Assembly (NCBI GenBank): GCA_003576845.1
Contig: QEVJ01000004.1
Span: 1-64,000, forward strand
Length of the DNA stretch: 64,000 nt
Reading direction: 5' to 3'
Source of the DNA: Planctomycetota bacterium
GTDB lineage: Bacteria; Planctomycetota; Planctomycetia; Pirellulales; PLA5
Shown here: positions 24,747 through 33,372 of the stretch, piece by piece
How the letters are laid out: each line of letters begins with the position of its first letter
Position numbering within the stretch: position 1 is the first letter of the stretch
Notes under the pieces: model-generated
Seen by the model: the letters and a program-made list of their open reading frames with translations, nothing else
Database searches by the model: none
Told to the model about the DNA's origin: nothing
Position numbers and translations under genes: made by a program

Positions 24747-25436
24747 TCAAATCGTGCCAATCTCGTCAAGAATGTCGTTCGCCATTGCACGCACGTTCTC
24801 ATCGGCCGAACCGTCGGCTGCGCAATTGCGCAGCTTATCCACCGCCCGTTCGTCGTCAATCTCGCCGAGCGCTTCCACGGCAGCTTCGGGACAGTTACGC
24901 CAAAGACATTCCACCAACTGAAATGCATTTTGAAGCCCTGACTTTCCGATGGCTCGTAGAACCACGTACCAATAGTCATCGTTCACGCCGGGCGTCGTCT
25001 CGCGCAGATACTCGTCCTTGATAAACAGCTCAAGGATGGGCCCCACTTGGCTTAGCACGTCAATCGCATCGTCAAGCCTACCGGCCCTTCGGCTCGATAC
25101 AGCCAGGCGAATAAGCGATTTTATCGCGTCCGAAGACCGCAGTTCCGCTCGTTCCTCGCTAGAACGCGAAGAGTTTCGTATCTTGCTGACAACCGTATCG
25201 CGCGCAACTCGCTTCTCTCGTGCCGGCGCACGCAGCAACGCGCGAACATCGTGCTCAAACCGATCCAACTCCGGCGAAAACGTAAGTGCGCACAGGCCGC
25301 GATCTTTCTCCCTGCGCCGAGCATCAAACTCGTCATAGTGATACTCGTATTGCTCGTAACTGTCGGTGTGTTGATCGCGAGTATGCGAAGTATCGATCGC
25401 CGCCTCATCCGCAAAAATGTCGATCGCAGTTCTCAC
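24747..25436 (-). CDS. Hypothetical helical-repeat protein, second gene of an unknown operon
   Basis: A 229-residue acidic protein with no recognised family. The second half consists of short helices with HEAT-like spacing (SLIRLAVSSRRAGRLDDAIDVLSQVG, LRAIGKSGLQNAFQLVECLW, CPEAAVEALGEIDDERAVDKLRNC, ENVRAMANDILDEI). That suggests a protein-binding helical array. The start is a GTG that overlaps the stop of the preceding gene (GTGA), so translation is probably coupled. Confidence 0.6.
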   Translation of the reverse strand: MRTAIDIFADEAAIDTSHTRDQHTDSYEQYEYHYDEFDARRREKDRGLCALTFSPELDRFEHDVRALLRAPAREKRVARDTVVSKIRNSSRSSEERAELRSSDAIKSLIRLAVSSRRAGRLDDAIDVLSQVGPILELFIKDEYLRETTPGVNDDYWYVVLRAIGKSGLQNAFQLVECLWRNCPEAAVEALGEIDDERAVDKLRNCAADGSADENVRAMANDILDEIGTI

Positions 25437-26068
25437 GACTCGACCCTTTCTCGAAAAACGGTTTCAATGAATTGAATTGCGACGTCTCGGTCGTGTGAGA
25501 ACTGTGCTGCAATAGAGGCAACTTCAGATGCCTCACTCACTTCGCGGTGACAATTCACGCTCACGACAACGTCCGGCTGCAGGGACGCGGCCGGTTCAAC
25601 ACTGACCTGGGCGTTTAGGATTACTCCGTTAGCCTTCTTGACAGAGGCTTTCCACGTCAACTCTCGCACCTCGCCTTCGTCCGCTAATCCTTCCATCCCC
25701 ACGTCATCTAACTTAGGAAGTCGGCCTCGCCATTCGGAAACGTTGCAACGGTATCGAAAGTTGCTCCCGACGGCTGTGACCGGCGTGTGGGGCAGCAGAT
25801 TGAGCACTGCGGCTGCCTTTTCGGCAGTGTTGCCGGATGTTTCGGTGGAAATGACAAGCCGCCCCGCGTCAACCGACCACGTGTACTCGCCAACGTCGAA
25901 GCGAAGGATGATCGCTTTTGCCGACAATTGCACATTCGGCGATACGTCTTCGCCAGGCTTTGAAATACCAAACTTCCGCAGCCAGTCAGGCGTAATGATG
26001 TGCGGATTGAACCGCCCGATTACGACCGTATCGGTTTGTTGGTGTCTTAAACCCATACGGTGCATCAT
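25433..26068 (-). CDS. Hypothetical protein, first gene of an unknown operon
   Basis: A protein of about 211 residues beginning MMHRMGLRHQQTDTVVIG, followed by RFNPHIITPDWLRKFGI. The fold looks alpha/beta; a mid-section LNLLPHTPVTAVGSNFRYRC and a late NAQVSVEPAASLQPDVVVSVNCHRE are beta-rich. There is no signal peptide. The start is uncertain: GTG 26131, ATG 26068 and ATG 26056 are all in frame and none has a clear ribosome binding site. It overlaps the next gene by four bases. The conserved-looking N-terminal motif (GRFNPxIxTPDWL) may be shared with other unknown bacterial proteins, but I cannot name a family. Confidence 0.6.
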   Translation of the reverse strand: MMHRMGLRHQQTDTVVIGRFNPHIITPDWLRKFGISKPGEDVSPNVQLSAKAIILRFDVGEYTWSVDAGRLVISTETSGNTAEKAAAVLNLLPHTPVTAVGSNFRYRCNVSEWRGRLPKLDDVGMEGLADEGEVRELTWKASVKKANGVILNAQVSVEPAASLQPDVVVSVNCHREVSEASEVASIAAQFSHDRDVAIQFIETVFRERVES

Positions 26069-26332
26069 GTTACGCGGTCGGAACTCGCTTTGAACTCGAT
26101 TGGAACAATAGCTTTGACCGAACGGCGGCACAAGTCCGGGTGGTCCGCCTATTCTACTTCCTCGGCCATTGAATTCTACTCCGCGACCAGAGATTCCCCG
26201 AAAGAGGGACGTGCCCGCATTGACTGCGTGCCGCGCCTCTCGGTATCATCCCCGCGGGAAAGTAGACAGCGGAGCTGCGCGCCTTCCCGACCCAGACGCA
26301 TTCCCGCGTTGTCTGCCCGCTCGTTCGCCTGA

Positions 26333-29300
26333 TTGGGTGAAAGGACGTACCCAATTCTCTCGGCCTTTGCGCATCGCTGTTGGACGCTGGTCCGCCGCGT
26401 GGTGCTGGCGTCGCTCGTCGTCGGCATCGCGCTCGGCGCCTATGCCTGGTATCAAATCGACGACCGCGTGCGCCGCGAAGTCGAAGCGCGGCTCGCCGAG
26501 CATTACGCCCCGCTCGGCCTGGAAGTGAGCGTCGGCGACGCCGAGGTCACGCGCGACGGAATCGACCTCCGCCGCGTGGCAATCACCGACCCCAAACTCA
26601 AGGGCAACGCCGCGCGCCTCGCCGAAATCGAGTCGATCCACGCCGAGTGCGACTTCGATCCCCAGCGCCTGCTGCACGGCGAAATCCGCGTGCTGCGCCT
26701 CGTGCTCACGCGGCCCACGATCCGCGCCGTACAACTTGCCGAAGGTCGCTGGACGGTGGACCGGCTCTGGCCGCCGCCGAAGCTCAGCAAGCTGCCGCAT
26801 CCGCCGCTGCCCGCCATTGAGATCGACGACGGCGCCGTCGAGTTGTCGTTCGCGGCCGGTTCGGCATACCGCCGATTCCGCGTACAGGACGTCGAACTAA
26901 CGCTCGCGCCGAACGGTCCACCTCTGCCCAACGCCCCGCCGGTGTCGCCGGAACGCTTGCTGACGCTGAGCGCCCAAGGCAGCGGCGACGTGGTTCGCCG
27001 CATCCGCGCGGGCGGCTGGGTCCATCCGGACAGCAAGAGCTGGCACATCACCGGCGGTGTGGACGGGCTGGATCTGAACGGCGACCTCGTTGCCCTCGCT
27101 GCTGCGCACTGGCCGCAAGCCGCGCCCAATGGCGAGGTCCGCGGCTCGGTCGATCTCGACTTTTCCTCGCGGCGCATCGTTACCAGCGCCAAGTCCCCGC
27201 CGCCGCCCGAGTTCGAGTTCCACGGCAAGCTCACCGGCGGGCACGTCGACGACCGCCGTCTCCCGAACCCCGTCACCGACATCGCCGCCCGCTTCCGCTA
27301 CGACCGCGAAGGCGCGTCCATCGAGCAAGCCACCGCCCGGTTCGGTTCGGCGGAACTTACCGCCTCGCTCACCGCGAAGCGCGGCCCCGGTTGTTACACG
27401 GTCGACGTGGCAGCCAATGCGACAAACGTCACCGCCGAGCGTCAGTGGATCGACGCCCTCCCCCGCGCCGGCCAGGACGTGTGGCGCAAGTTTCTCCCCG
27501 AAGGCCAGGCCGACGTCACGTTCCACGCGGCGTTCGACGGTGCACGTTGGACGCCGTTCGCCCAAGTCGACTTTCGCGACACGTCGTTTGCCTACCACAA
27601 GTTTCCCTACCGCGCCCGCAATGCCTTCGGCCGCGTCGAATGGCGAAACAACGCGATCACCGTCGACGCCACCGCCTACGTCGCCGGACGGCCCGTGCGA
27701 CTGCGTTCGAAAACGGTCAATCCCGGACCGAACTACACGGGCTGGGCCGAAGTCACGGCCGACCGCATCGACATGAGCGAAGAGCTGCTCGCCGCGATGC
27801 CCGAGAAAGCGGCCAAGGTCATCCGCTCGCTCGCCGGCCGCGGATACGGCAGCTTCTACGGCCGCTTCGAGCGTCCGAACCCCGACTCGCCCACCGTCCA
27901 CCACCGCATGACGATCGGCGTCGACGACGCGGCGATCCGCTATGAAAAATTTCCGCTGTCGATCGAGGGCATTCGCGGCGCACTCACCGCCGTCGATAAC
28001 CATTGGACCTGGGACAATCTGCACGCCGCGGGCATTCGCAGCAGCGGCGAATGGATTCCCGATGGCGACAGCGGCCGGCTCGTCGTGCGGATCGACGCCG
28101 ATAACGTCGCCCTCGACGAACCGCTCCGAGTGGCCCTGCCTCCGGCCGCGCAGCAAGCCTGGTACGATCTTCGCCCCCGCGGCGTGCTCGACGCGGTCAA
28201 TGTCCAAGTCGACTGGCACGCCCGCGCGCGCAAACTCGACCTCATCGTCGACGCTGCGAAGCATCCGCCGCGCCCCGGCGCCGCAAGCGTCGCCAGCTTG
28301 CCGACCGAGCCAATCTCTGCCGAGCCGTCGTGGTTCCCAGTCCGTTTCGAGAACGTCACGGGCCAGGCTCGCTACCGCAACGGGCGCATCACCTTCTCGA
28401 ACCTGCAAGCAAATCGCGGCCGCGCCCGAGTAACGGCGAGCGCCGCGTGCGACCACACCCCGGACGGCGCGTTTCGCGTGCAGATCGACCAGCTCAACGT
28501 CGAACGGCTCGACGTCGATCGCGAACTAATCGCCGCCGCGCCCGGAAAACTCCGCACCGCGCTCGCCAGACTCAGTCTGTCTGAACCCATCGACGTTCGC
28601 GGTGGGTTCGGCGTCTCGCGGTACGCTGCCCCCGCGCCCCCCGCCGCTACCGCCAGCGTCAACCCCGCCCGCGCCGACCGGATTCAGCCTTTTCGCCCTG
28701 CGGCACAAGAACCGCCGCGCGCCGCGGTCGCCGCCGATTGGGATCTCACGTTCATGCTGCAAGGCAACAGCCTGGACGCCGGCGTAAAGCTCGACAACCT
28801 GCACGGCGAAGTTCGCCTCGTCGGCCAGCAAGCCGCCGACGGCGTCATGGCGTGCCTCGGCAACCTCGACCTCGACGCCGCGTCCTTCCGCGGCATTCAG
28901 TTCGGACAGATCCAAGGTCCGCTCGAAATCACCGACAAGCAGATCCTCTTCGGCACGCGCGCCCGCCGCTTCGCGCCCGGCGAGAAGCCCGCGCCCCTTA
29001 CCGCCCGACTCTTCGGCGGCACGGTAACGGGCGATGCCGTCGTCGCGCTCGGGGACCACCCGACATTCTGGCTCGCCGCCCAATTGGCCAACGGCGACGT
29101 CCGGCAGTATGCCCTCGAAATGATCCCCGGCCGACAGCAAGTGAGCGGCCGCGTCTTTGCGTCGACGCAGCTCTGGGGCGGCGAGGAATTGCACGCCCTC
29201 CGCGGCGAAGGACGCATCCGCCTCCGCGACGCCGACGTGTATCAGCTCCCCGTCATGGTCGCGATGCTCAAGGTGCTCAGCGTCCGCGCGCCCGACGCGA

Positions 29301-29692
29301 CCGCCTTCACCGACGGCGACATCGACTACCGCGTCGAAGGCAACCACGTCTACCTCGACCGCATCAACGTCAAAGGCGATGCAATCAGCCTCTTGGGACG
29401 CGGCGAAGCCAACCTCGACCGCCAGATCAAGCTAAACTTTTACACCGTCGTCGGGCGAGACGAATGGCAGTTGCCCATCGTCCGGCCGCTCTTGGGCGAA
29501 GCCAGCCGCCAGATGATGCAGATCCGCGTCGACGGCACGCTCGACAATCCTCAAGTCAAACCCGAAGCATTCCCCGAAGCCAAGCAGTTCCTCCAGCAAG
29601 TCCAAGCCGACCTCGCCCGATCGACCGACGGCCAAGACGTGCTCGCCCCTGCCCGAGAAGTCCTACGGCGGACAGGAGAAACGCTGCGGTGA
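26333..29692 (+). CDS. AsmA/TamB-like inner-membrane-anchored protein
   Basis: A protein of about 1119 residues with a single N-terminal membrane anchor (RRVVLASLVVGIALGAYAWYQI). AsmA-like features follow: VRREVEARLAEHYAPLGLEVSVGDAEVT..RDGIDLRRVAI, LLHGEIRVLRLVLTRPTIRA. The rest is a long periplasmic beta-rich body, ending with the AsmA C-terminal pattern YQLPVMVAMLKVLSVRAPDATAF...DYRVEGNHVYLDRINVKGDAISLLGRG. These proteins bridge the periplasm and are implicated in phospholipid transport to the outer membrane. The start is uncertain: a TTG directly after an in-frame stop is the only upstream option. No ribosome binding site is visible, so translation might begin at a later codon near the membrane segment. 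Confidence 0.78.
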   Translation: MGERTYPILSAFAHRCWTLVRRVVLASLVVGIALGAYAWYQIDDRVRREVEARLAEHYAPLGLEVSVGDAEVTRDGIDLRRVAITDPKLKGNAARLAEIESIHAECDFDPQRLLHGEIRVLRLVLTRPTIRAVQLAEGRWTVDRLWPPPKLSKLPHPPLPAIEIDDGAVELSFAAGSAYRRFRVQDVELTLAPNGPPLPNAPPVSPERLLTLSAQGSGDVVRRIRAGGWVHPDSKSWHITGGVDGLDLNGDLVALAAAHWPQAAPNGEVRGSVDLDFSSRRIVTSAKSPPPPEFEFHGKLTGGHVDDRRLPNPVTDIAARFRYDREGASIEQATARFGSAELTASLTAKRGPGCYTVDVAANATNVTAERQWIDALPRAGQDVWRKFLPEGQADVTFHAAFDGARWTPFAQVDFRDTSFAYHKFPYRARNAFGRVEWRNNAITVDATAYVAGRPVRLRSKTVNPGPNYTGWAEVTADRIDMSEELLAAMPEKAAKVIRSLAGRGYGSFYGRFERPNPDSPTVHHRMTIGVDDAAIRYEKFPLSIEGIRGALTAVDNHWTWDNLHAAGIRSSGEWIPDGDSGRLVVRIDADNVALDEPLRVALPPAAQQAWYDLRPRGVLDAVNVQVDWHARARKLDLIVDAAKHPPRPGAASVASLPTEPISAEPSWFPVRFENVTGQARYRNGRITFSNLQANRGRARVTASAACDHTPDGAFRVQIDQLNVERLDVDRELIAAAPGKLRTALARLSLSEPIDVRGGFGVSRYAAPAPPAATASVNPARADRIQPFRPAAQEPPRAAVAADWDLTFMLQGNSLDAGVKLDNLHGEVRLVGQQAADGVMACLGNLDLDAASFRGIQFGQIQGPLEITDKQILFGTRARRFAPGEKPAPLTARLFGGTVTGDAVVALGDHPTFWLAAQLANGDVRQYALEMIPGRQQVSGRVFASTQLWGGEELHALRGEGRIRLRDADVYQLPVMVAMLKVLSVRAPDATAFTDGDIDYRVEGNHVYLDRINVKGDAISLLGRGEANLDRQIKLNFYTVVGRDEWQLPIVRPLLGEASRQMMQIRVDGTLDNPQVKPEAFPEAKQFLQQVQADLARSTDGQDVLAPAREVLRRTGETLR

Positions 29693-29781
29693 AATGAAGA
29701 ATGCAGGAATGAAGAATGCAGAATGAAAAGTAAGACTCCTCTCGCCGCGGTCCATTTTTCATTCTTCATTCTTCATTTTGC
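29693..29781. repeat. AATGAAGAATGCAG / TTCATTCTTCATT repeat words
   Basis: The left side has tandem AATGAAGAATGCAG-like words and the right side TTCATTCTTCATTCTTCATT, forming an inverted arrangement between two genes. The same words recur at 34963-35020. Confidence 0.55.
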
Positions 29782-29799
29782 CTTTCCCCGGAGGTTGCC

Positions 29800-30141
29800 A
29801 TGAGCGTCGGTTCACTCGGCATCGCCGGTTCTCTGGCGGGCGCTCCCTTGGCGCAAAAAACCGGCGCGGCCGTCGATCGCGCCAAGCAAGACACCGCCCA
29901 CGCCCAGCGCCAGGCCGAAGCCACCGAGCGCACCGCCGACGCGGCCGGTATCGGTGAAACCCACGAAGAGCACGAAGCCAGCGAGCGCGACGCCGACGGC
30001 CGCATGCCCTGGGAGTTTCCAGCGAAACCCGCCGCCGACGCGACCGCCGAGTCGCAAACCTCCGAGGAAACGCCGCAACCGCCAACGGGCGTCCGCGACC
30101 CCAAGGGCGAAGCCGGCGGTCAGCTCGATCTCGTCGGCTGA
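29800..30141 (+). CDS. Small hypothetical protein, Ala/Glu/Asp-rich
   Basis: A 113-residue hydrophilic protein beginning MSVGSLGIAGSLAGAPLAQKTGAAVDRAKQDTAHAQRQAE. It has no signal peptide or membrane segment and a probable long helix (about 20-55), followed by a disordered acidic/Pro tail. I do not recognise a family. The evidence for a real gene is a strong GGAGG at ideal spacing before ATG 29800 and a composition unlike a random frame. Similar short proteins of this kind occur in planctomycetes. Confidence 0.6.
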   Translation: MSVGSLGIAGSLAGAPLAQKTGAAVDRAKQDTAHAQRQAEATERTADAAGIGETHEEHEASERDADGRMPWEFPAKPAADATAESQTSEETPQPPTGVRDPKGEAGGQLDLVG

Positions 30142-30364
30142 CGCTGAGTTGTGCGTCCGACTCGCAGCGGAAGCCGCTAAGGTTTCCGACCGGCCCTCGC
30201 GTCCGCCCATCTGCAAACTCATCGGCGTAAACAGGCCGCCGGCCAAATCCGTTCGACACACAGGCCAACGCCGTGGTATCATCCACGCCACGCCGCCCGG
30301 CGAATCCGCGCGATTTCTCGGCGAACCGGGCTTCCTTTGCGTCCATCTTTCGGAGGCGTTCGCC

Positions 30365-33241
30365 ATGTGCCGAGTTCTCTCCGCTGCCGGCCGCATGTTG
30401 CGTATTCTGGCCATCGTCGCCGTAGCATGGAGCCCACCGGCGACCGAGTCGCGCGCCGCTGCCCCCGTCGAGGTCGCCTTCGGCCACGTCGACATCACGC
30501 CCAAGCTCGACCGCCATCGCCCGGTCTATATGGCGGGCTTCGGCATGAATCGCCGCGCGACAGGCGTCCACGACCCGCTCTACGCCCGCACGGTCGTCCT
30601 CAAGATCAATGGCGAAAAGCTCGCGTTCGTTTCGGTCGACTTGATCGGCCTGCAATATCCCGCGGTCAAGCAGATTCGCGCCGGGCTCGCGGACTACAAA
30701 TACGTGATGGTCTCGAGCACGCACAGTCACGAAGGTCCCGACGTGATCGGCATCTGGGGTTCGTCGCCGTTTCGCTGCGGCGTCGATTTCCGCTACGTCG
30801 ACGACGTCTGCAAGAAGGTCATCGCCAATGTTCAAGAGACCGAAAAGAAACTCGCCCCGGCGGAGGTCCGCTACGGCACGGCAGAGGACGAATCGCTCCT
30901 GGGCGACAGCCGCAAGCCGAAGGTCTACGACGGCGTGCTCCGCGCTGTCCGCTTCGACGCCCCCGGCAAGAAAGCTCCCGCGGGCATTCTCGTGCAATGG
31001 AATTGCCATCCCGAAGCGATGGGTTCGCGCAACACCCAGCTCACCGCCGACTTTCCCTACGCCACGATCGCGGCCCTCGAAAAGAAGTACGGCTGTCCCG
31101 TGGCCTACTTCACGGGGACGGTTGGCGGCCTGCTGGCCCCGCCGGATCACGTGGTCAAGGACGAAGCGGGCAACGAACTCAAAGAGGGCGATTGGGCCTA
31201 TTGTGAACGCTACGGACAAATGGTCGCCGATCTCGCCGCCAAAGCGGTCGACGCCGCAAAGCCGATTGACCTTGCCCCCGTCGTCGTGTCCGCCAAGCCC
31301 GTCGCGGTCCCGCTCGAGAACACGCTCTATCAAGTCGCGCGGGCGATCGGCGTCTTGCAGCGCGAAGGCATCGAATGGACCGGCAACGGTGAGATTCTCG
31401 GAAAGCCGGTTTCGATCAAGAACAGCCGCGCCGCGCTCGCCGTCGAAACCGAGGTCGCCTACCTGCGCCTCGGCGCATTGCACATCGCCTGCATTCCCGG
31501 CGAAATCTATCCCGAGTTGATCTACGGCAAGTATCAGGACCCGGTCGAGCCGAACGTCGATTTCCCGGAAGCGCCGCTCGAAAAACCGGTGGCCGAAATC
31601 CTTCCGGACGACAAGTGGCTATTGTTCGGCCTGGCCAACGACGAAGTCGGCTACATCATTCCCAAGCGGCAATGGGATCAGCGCGGCCCATTCGCCTACA
31701 GCGGCAAGCGGCAATACGGCGAGATCAACAGTTGCGGGCCGGAAGTCGCTCCGATCGTCATGCGGGCGCTCGAAAACCGCGTCCGCGAAGCGCGCGGCGA
31801 GGAATCCGACGTCATCGTGCCGCTCGGCCGAAAGGAGCGTCCGGCCGATTCCTCGAACGAGCTTGCCCAAGCGCCGGCGAAGGGCGACGAACTGACGATT
31901 GGCGTCGCGGCCGTCGACATCACGCCCCCCGTCGGCTATCGGATGAGCGGCTACTTTTCCGAACGCCCGAGCACGGGCACGCACGACCCGCTCCACGCCA
32001 AGGCGCTCGTCCTGCGCCAGGGCGACGAAAGCGCGGCGCTGGTCATATGCGATTTGATCGGCCTAGCAGGCGAAATCTCGCACCAGGCCCGCACGGCCGC
32101 GGAAAAACAACTCGCAATTCCGGCTAAACACATCACGATCGCCGCCACGCACACGCACACCGGCCCGCTCTACTTCGGCGCGCTGCGGAATCACCTGCAC
32201 GACGTCGCCAAAGCTGCGAGTTCCGACGGCCGCGACCCCCGCGAGGCAGCCGACTATCCGAAGCAACTCGTCGAGCGCCTCGTGGAAGCGATTGCCCGCG
32301 CCGATAAGGCTCGGCGTCCGGCTCGAATCGCCGCCGGCATTTCCCGCCGCGACGATCTATCGTTCAACCGCCGCTTTCACATGAAAAACGGCACGGTCCA
32401 GTTCAACCCCGGCAAGCTCAATCCCGAAATCGTGCGCGCGGCGGGACCGATCGACCCCGACGTCGGTCTGCTCGCCGTGCAAGACGCAAGCGGTAAACCG
32501 ATCGCGGCCCTCACCGTGTTCGCCCTGCACCTCGACACGGTCGGCGGTACGGAATACGGCGCGGATTATCCCTATTATTTGCAGCAGTCGCTCCGGCAGA
32601 AGTTTGGCGACGACTTCTTCTCCCTGTTTGGCACGGGCACATGCGGCGACATCAACCACATCGACGTCCGCCACGACCGTCCGCAAAAAGGCGGCGAAGA
32701 AACCGAGCGCATCGGCACGGCCCTCGCCGAAACGGTCGCCGCCGAACTGCCGAAGCTTGCCGCGAGCAAGTCGCCGCGGCTCGGTGTGCGTTCGGCGACG
32801 ATCGAAGTGCCGCTGGCCCGCTATTCGGCCGAGCAACTCGCAGCCGCCAAACAAGACATGTTCAAGGTCGGCCAGCGCAAGCTGCCGTTTCTCGACGAAG
32901 TCAGGGCCTGCACGATCGTCGACGTGGCCTTGCGCGACGCACGCGGCGACGGGCTGTTGCGGATGGAAGTGCAGGCGATTCGTCTCGACGACGAGACCGC
33001 CATCGTCTGCCTCCCCGGCGAGGTGTTCGTCGAGCTTGGCCTGGCGATCAAACAGGCGTCGCCGTTCGAACGAACGCTCGTCATCGAGTTGTGCAACGAC
33101 GATCCAGCCTACATTCCCACGCGCAAAGCCTTCGCCGAGGGCAGTTACGAGACGGTCAATTCCCGTATTCAACCCGGCGGCGGCGAAGCGCTCGTTTCGA
33201 CGGCCAAGAAACTGCTCGACGAACTAAAACAAACCAAGTAA
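30365..33241 (+). CDS. Tandem neutral/alkaline ceramidase-like protein (two domains in one chain)
   Basis: A 958-residue exported protein made of two head-to-tail copies of the neutral/alkaline non-lysosomal ceramidase N-terminal domain. Copy 1 (about 36-455) has VDITPKLDRHRPVYMAGFGMNRRATGVHDPLYART, STHSHEGPDVIG (about 118) and WNCHPEAMGS. Copy 2 (about 470-958) has VDITPPVGYRMSGYFSERPSTGTHDPLHAKALV, ATHTHTGPLYFG (about 594) and FALHLDTVGGTEYGADYP. Both retain the two His-containing zinc-binding loops. Characterised members hydrolyse the N-acyl bond of ceramide. The copies are separated by a Ser/Asn-rich linker. Start: ATG 30365 with GGAGG upstream; longer in-frame extension rejected. Substrate in this organism unknown. 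Confidence 0.85.
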   Translation: MCRVLSAAGRMLRILAIVAVAWSPPATESRAAAPVEVAFGHVDITPKLDRHRPVYMAGFGMNRRATGVHDPLYARTVVLKINGEKLAFVSVDLIGLQYPAVKQIRAGLADYKYVMVSSTHSHEGPDVIGIWGSSPFRCGVDFRYVDDVCKKVIANVQETEKKLAPAEVRYGTAEDESLLGDSRKPKVYDGVLRAVRFDAPGKKAPAGILVQWNCHPEAMGSRNTQLTADFPYATIAALEKKYGCPVAYFTGTVGGLLAPPDHVVKDEAGNELKEGDWAYCERYGQMVADLAAKAVDAAKPIDLAPVVVSAKPVAVPLENTLYQVARAIGVLQREGIEWTGNGEILGKPVSIKNSRAALAVETEVAYLRLGALHIACIPGEIYPELIYGKYQDPVEPNVDFPEAPLEKPVAEILPDDKWLLFGLANDEVGYIIPKRQWDQRGPFAYSGKRQYGEINSCGPEVAPIVMRALENRVREARGEESDVIVPLGRKERPADSSNELAQAPAKGDELTIGVAAVDITPPVGYRMSGYFSERPSTGTHDPLHAKALVLRQGDESAALVICDLIGLAGEISHQARTAAEKQLAIPAKHITIAATHTHTGPLYFGALRNHLHDVAKAASSDGRDPREAADYPKQLVERLVEAIARADKARRPARIAAGISRRDDLSFNRRFHMKNGTVQFNPGKLNPEIVRAAGPIDPDVGLLAVQDASGKPIAALTVFALHLDTVGGTEYGADYPYYLQQSLRQKFGDDFFSLFGTGTCGDINHIDVRHDRPQKGGEETERIGTALAETVAAELPKLAASKSPRLGVRSATIEVPLARYSAEQLAAAKQDMFKVGQRKLPFLDEVRACTIVDVALRDARGDGLLRMEVQAIRLDDETAIVCLPGEVFVELGLAIKQASPFERTLVIELCNDDPAYIPTRKAFAEGSYETVNSRIQPGGGEALVSTAKKLLDELKQTK

Positions 33242-33242
33242 C

Positions 33243-33291
33243 CATTTAGCCCCCGGCAGTATTTAGCCCCCGGTGAATACACCGGCGGCAA
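33243..33291. repeat. TTTAGCCCCCGGTGAATACACCGG repeat, copy 1
   Basis: CATTTAGCCCCCGGCAGT is followed by TTTAGCCCCCGGTGAATAC and ACCGGCGGCAA. The core GCCCCCGGTG...CACCGGCGGC is palindromic around AATA. A second copy is at 61765-61798. It lies directly after the ceramidase gene. Confidence 0.7.
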
Positions 33292-33372
33292 TCCGCTCAC
33301 CATCCTCGATAACCCCCAATACCGCCAACCGCCCCTCGCCATCCACGCGCCCCGCCGGCCAAGGACGCCGCA

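Noticed and set aside
26897-28456. 519-codon frame opposite the AsmA-like gene
   Set aside because: Low complexity and no family features.
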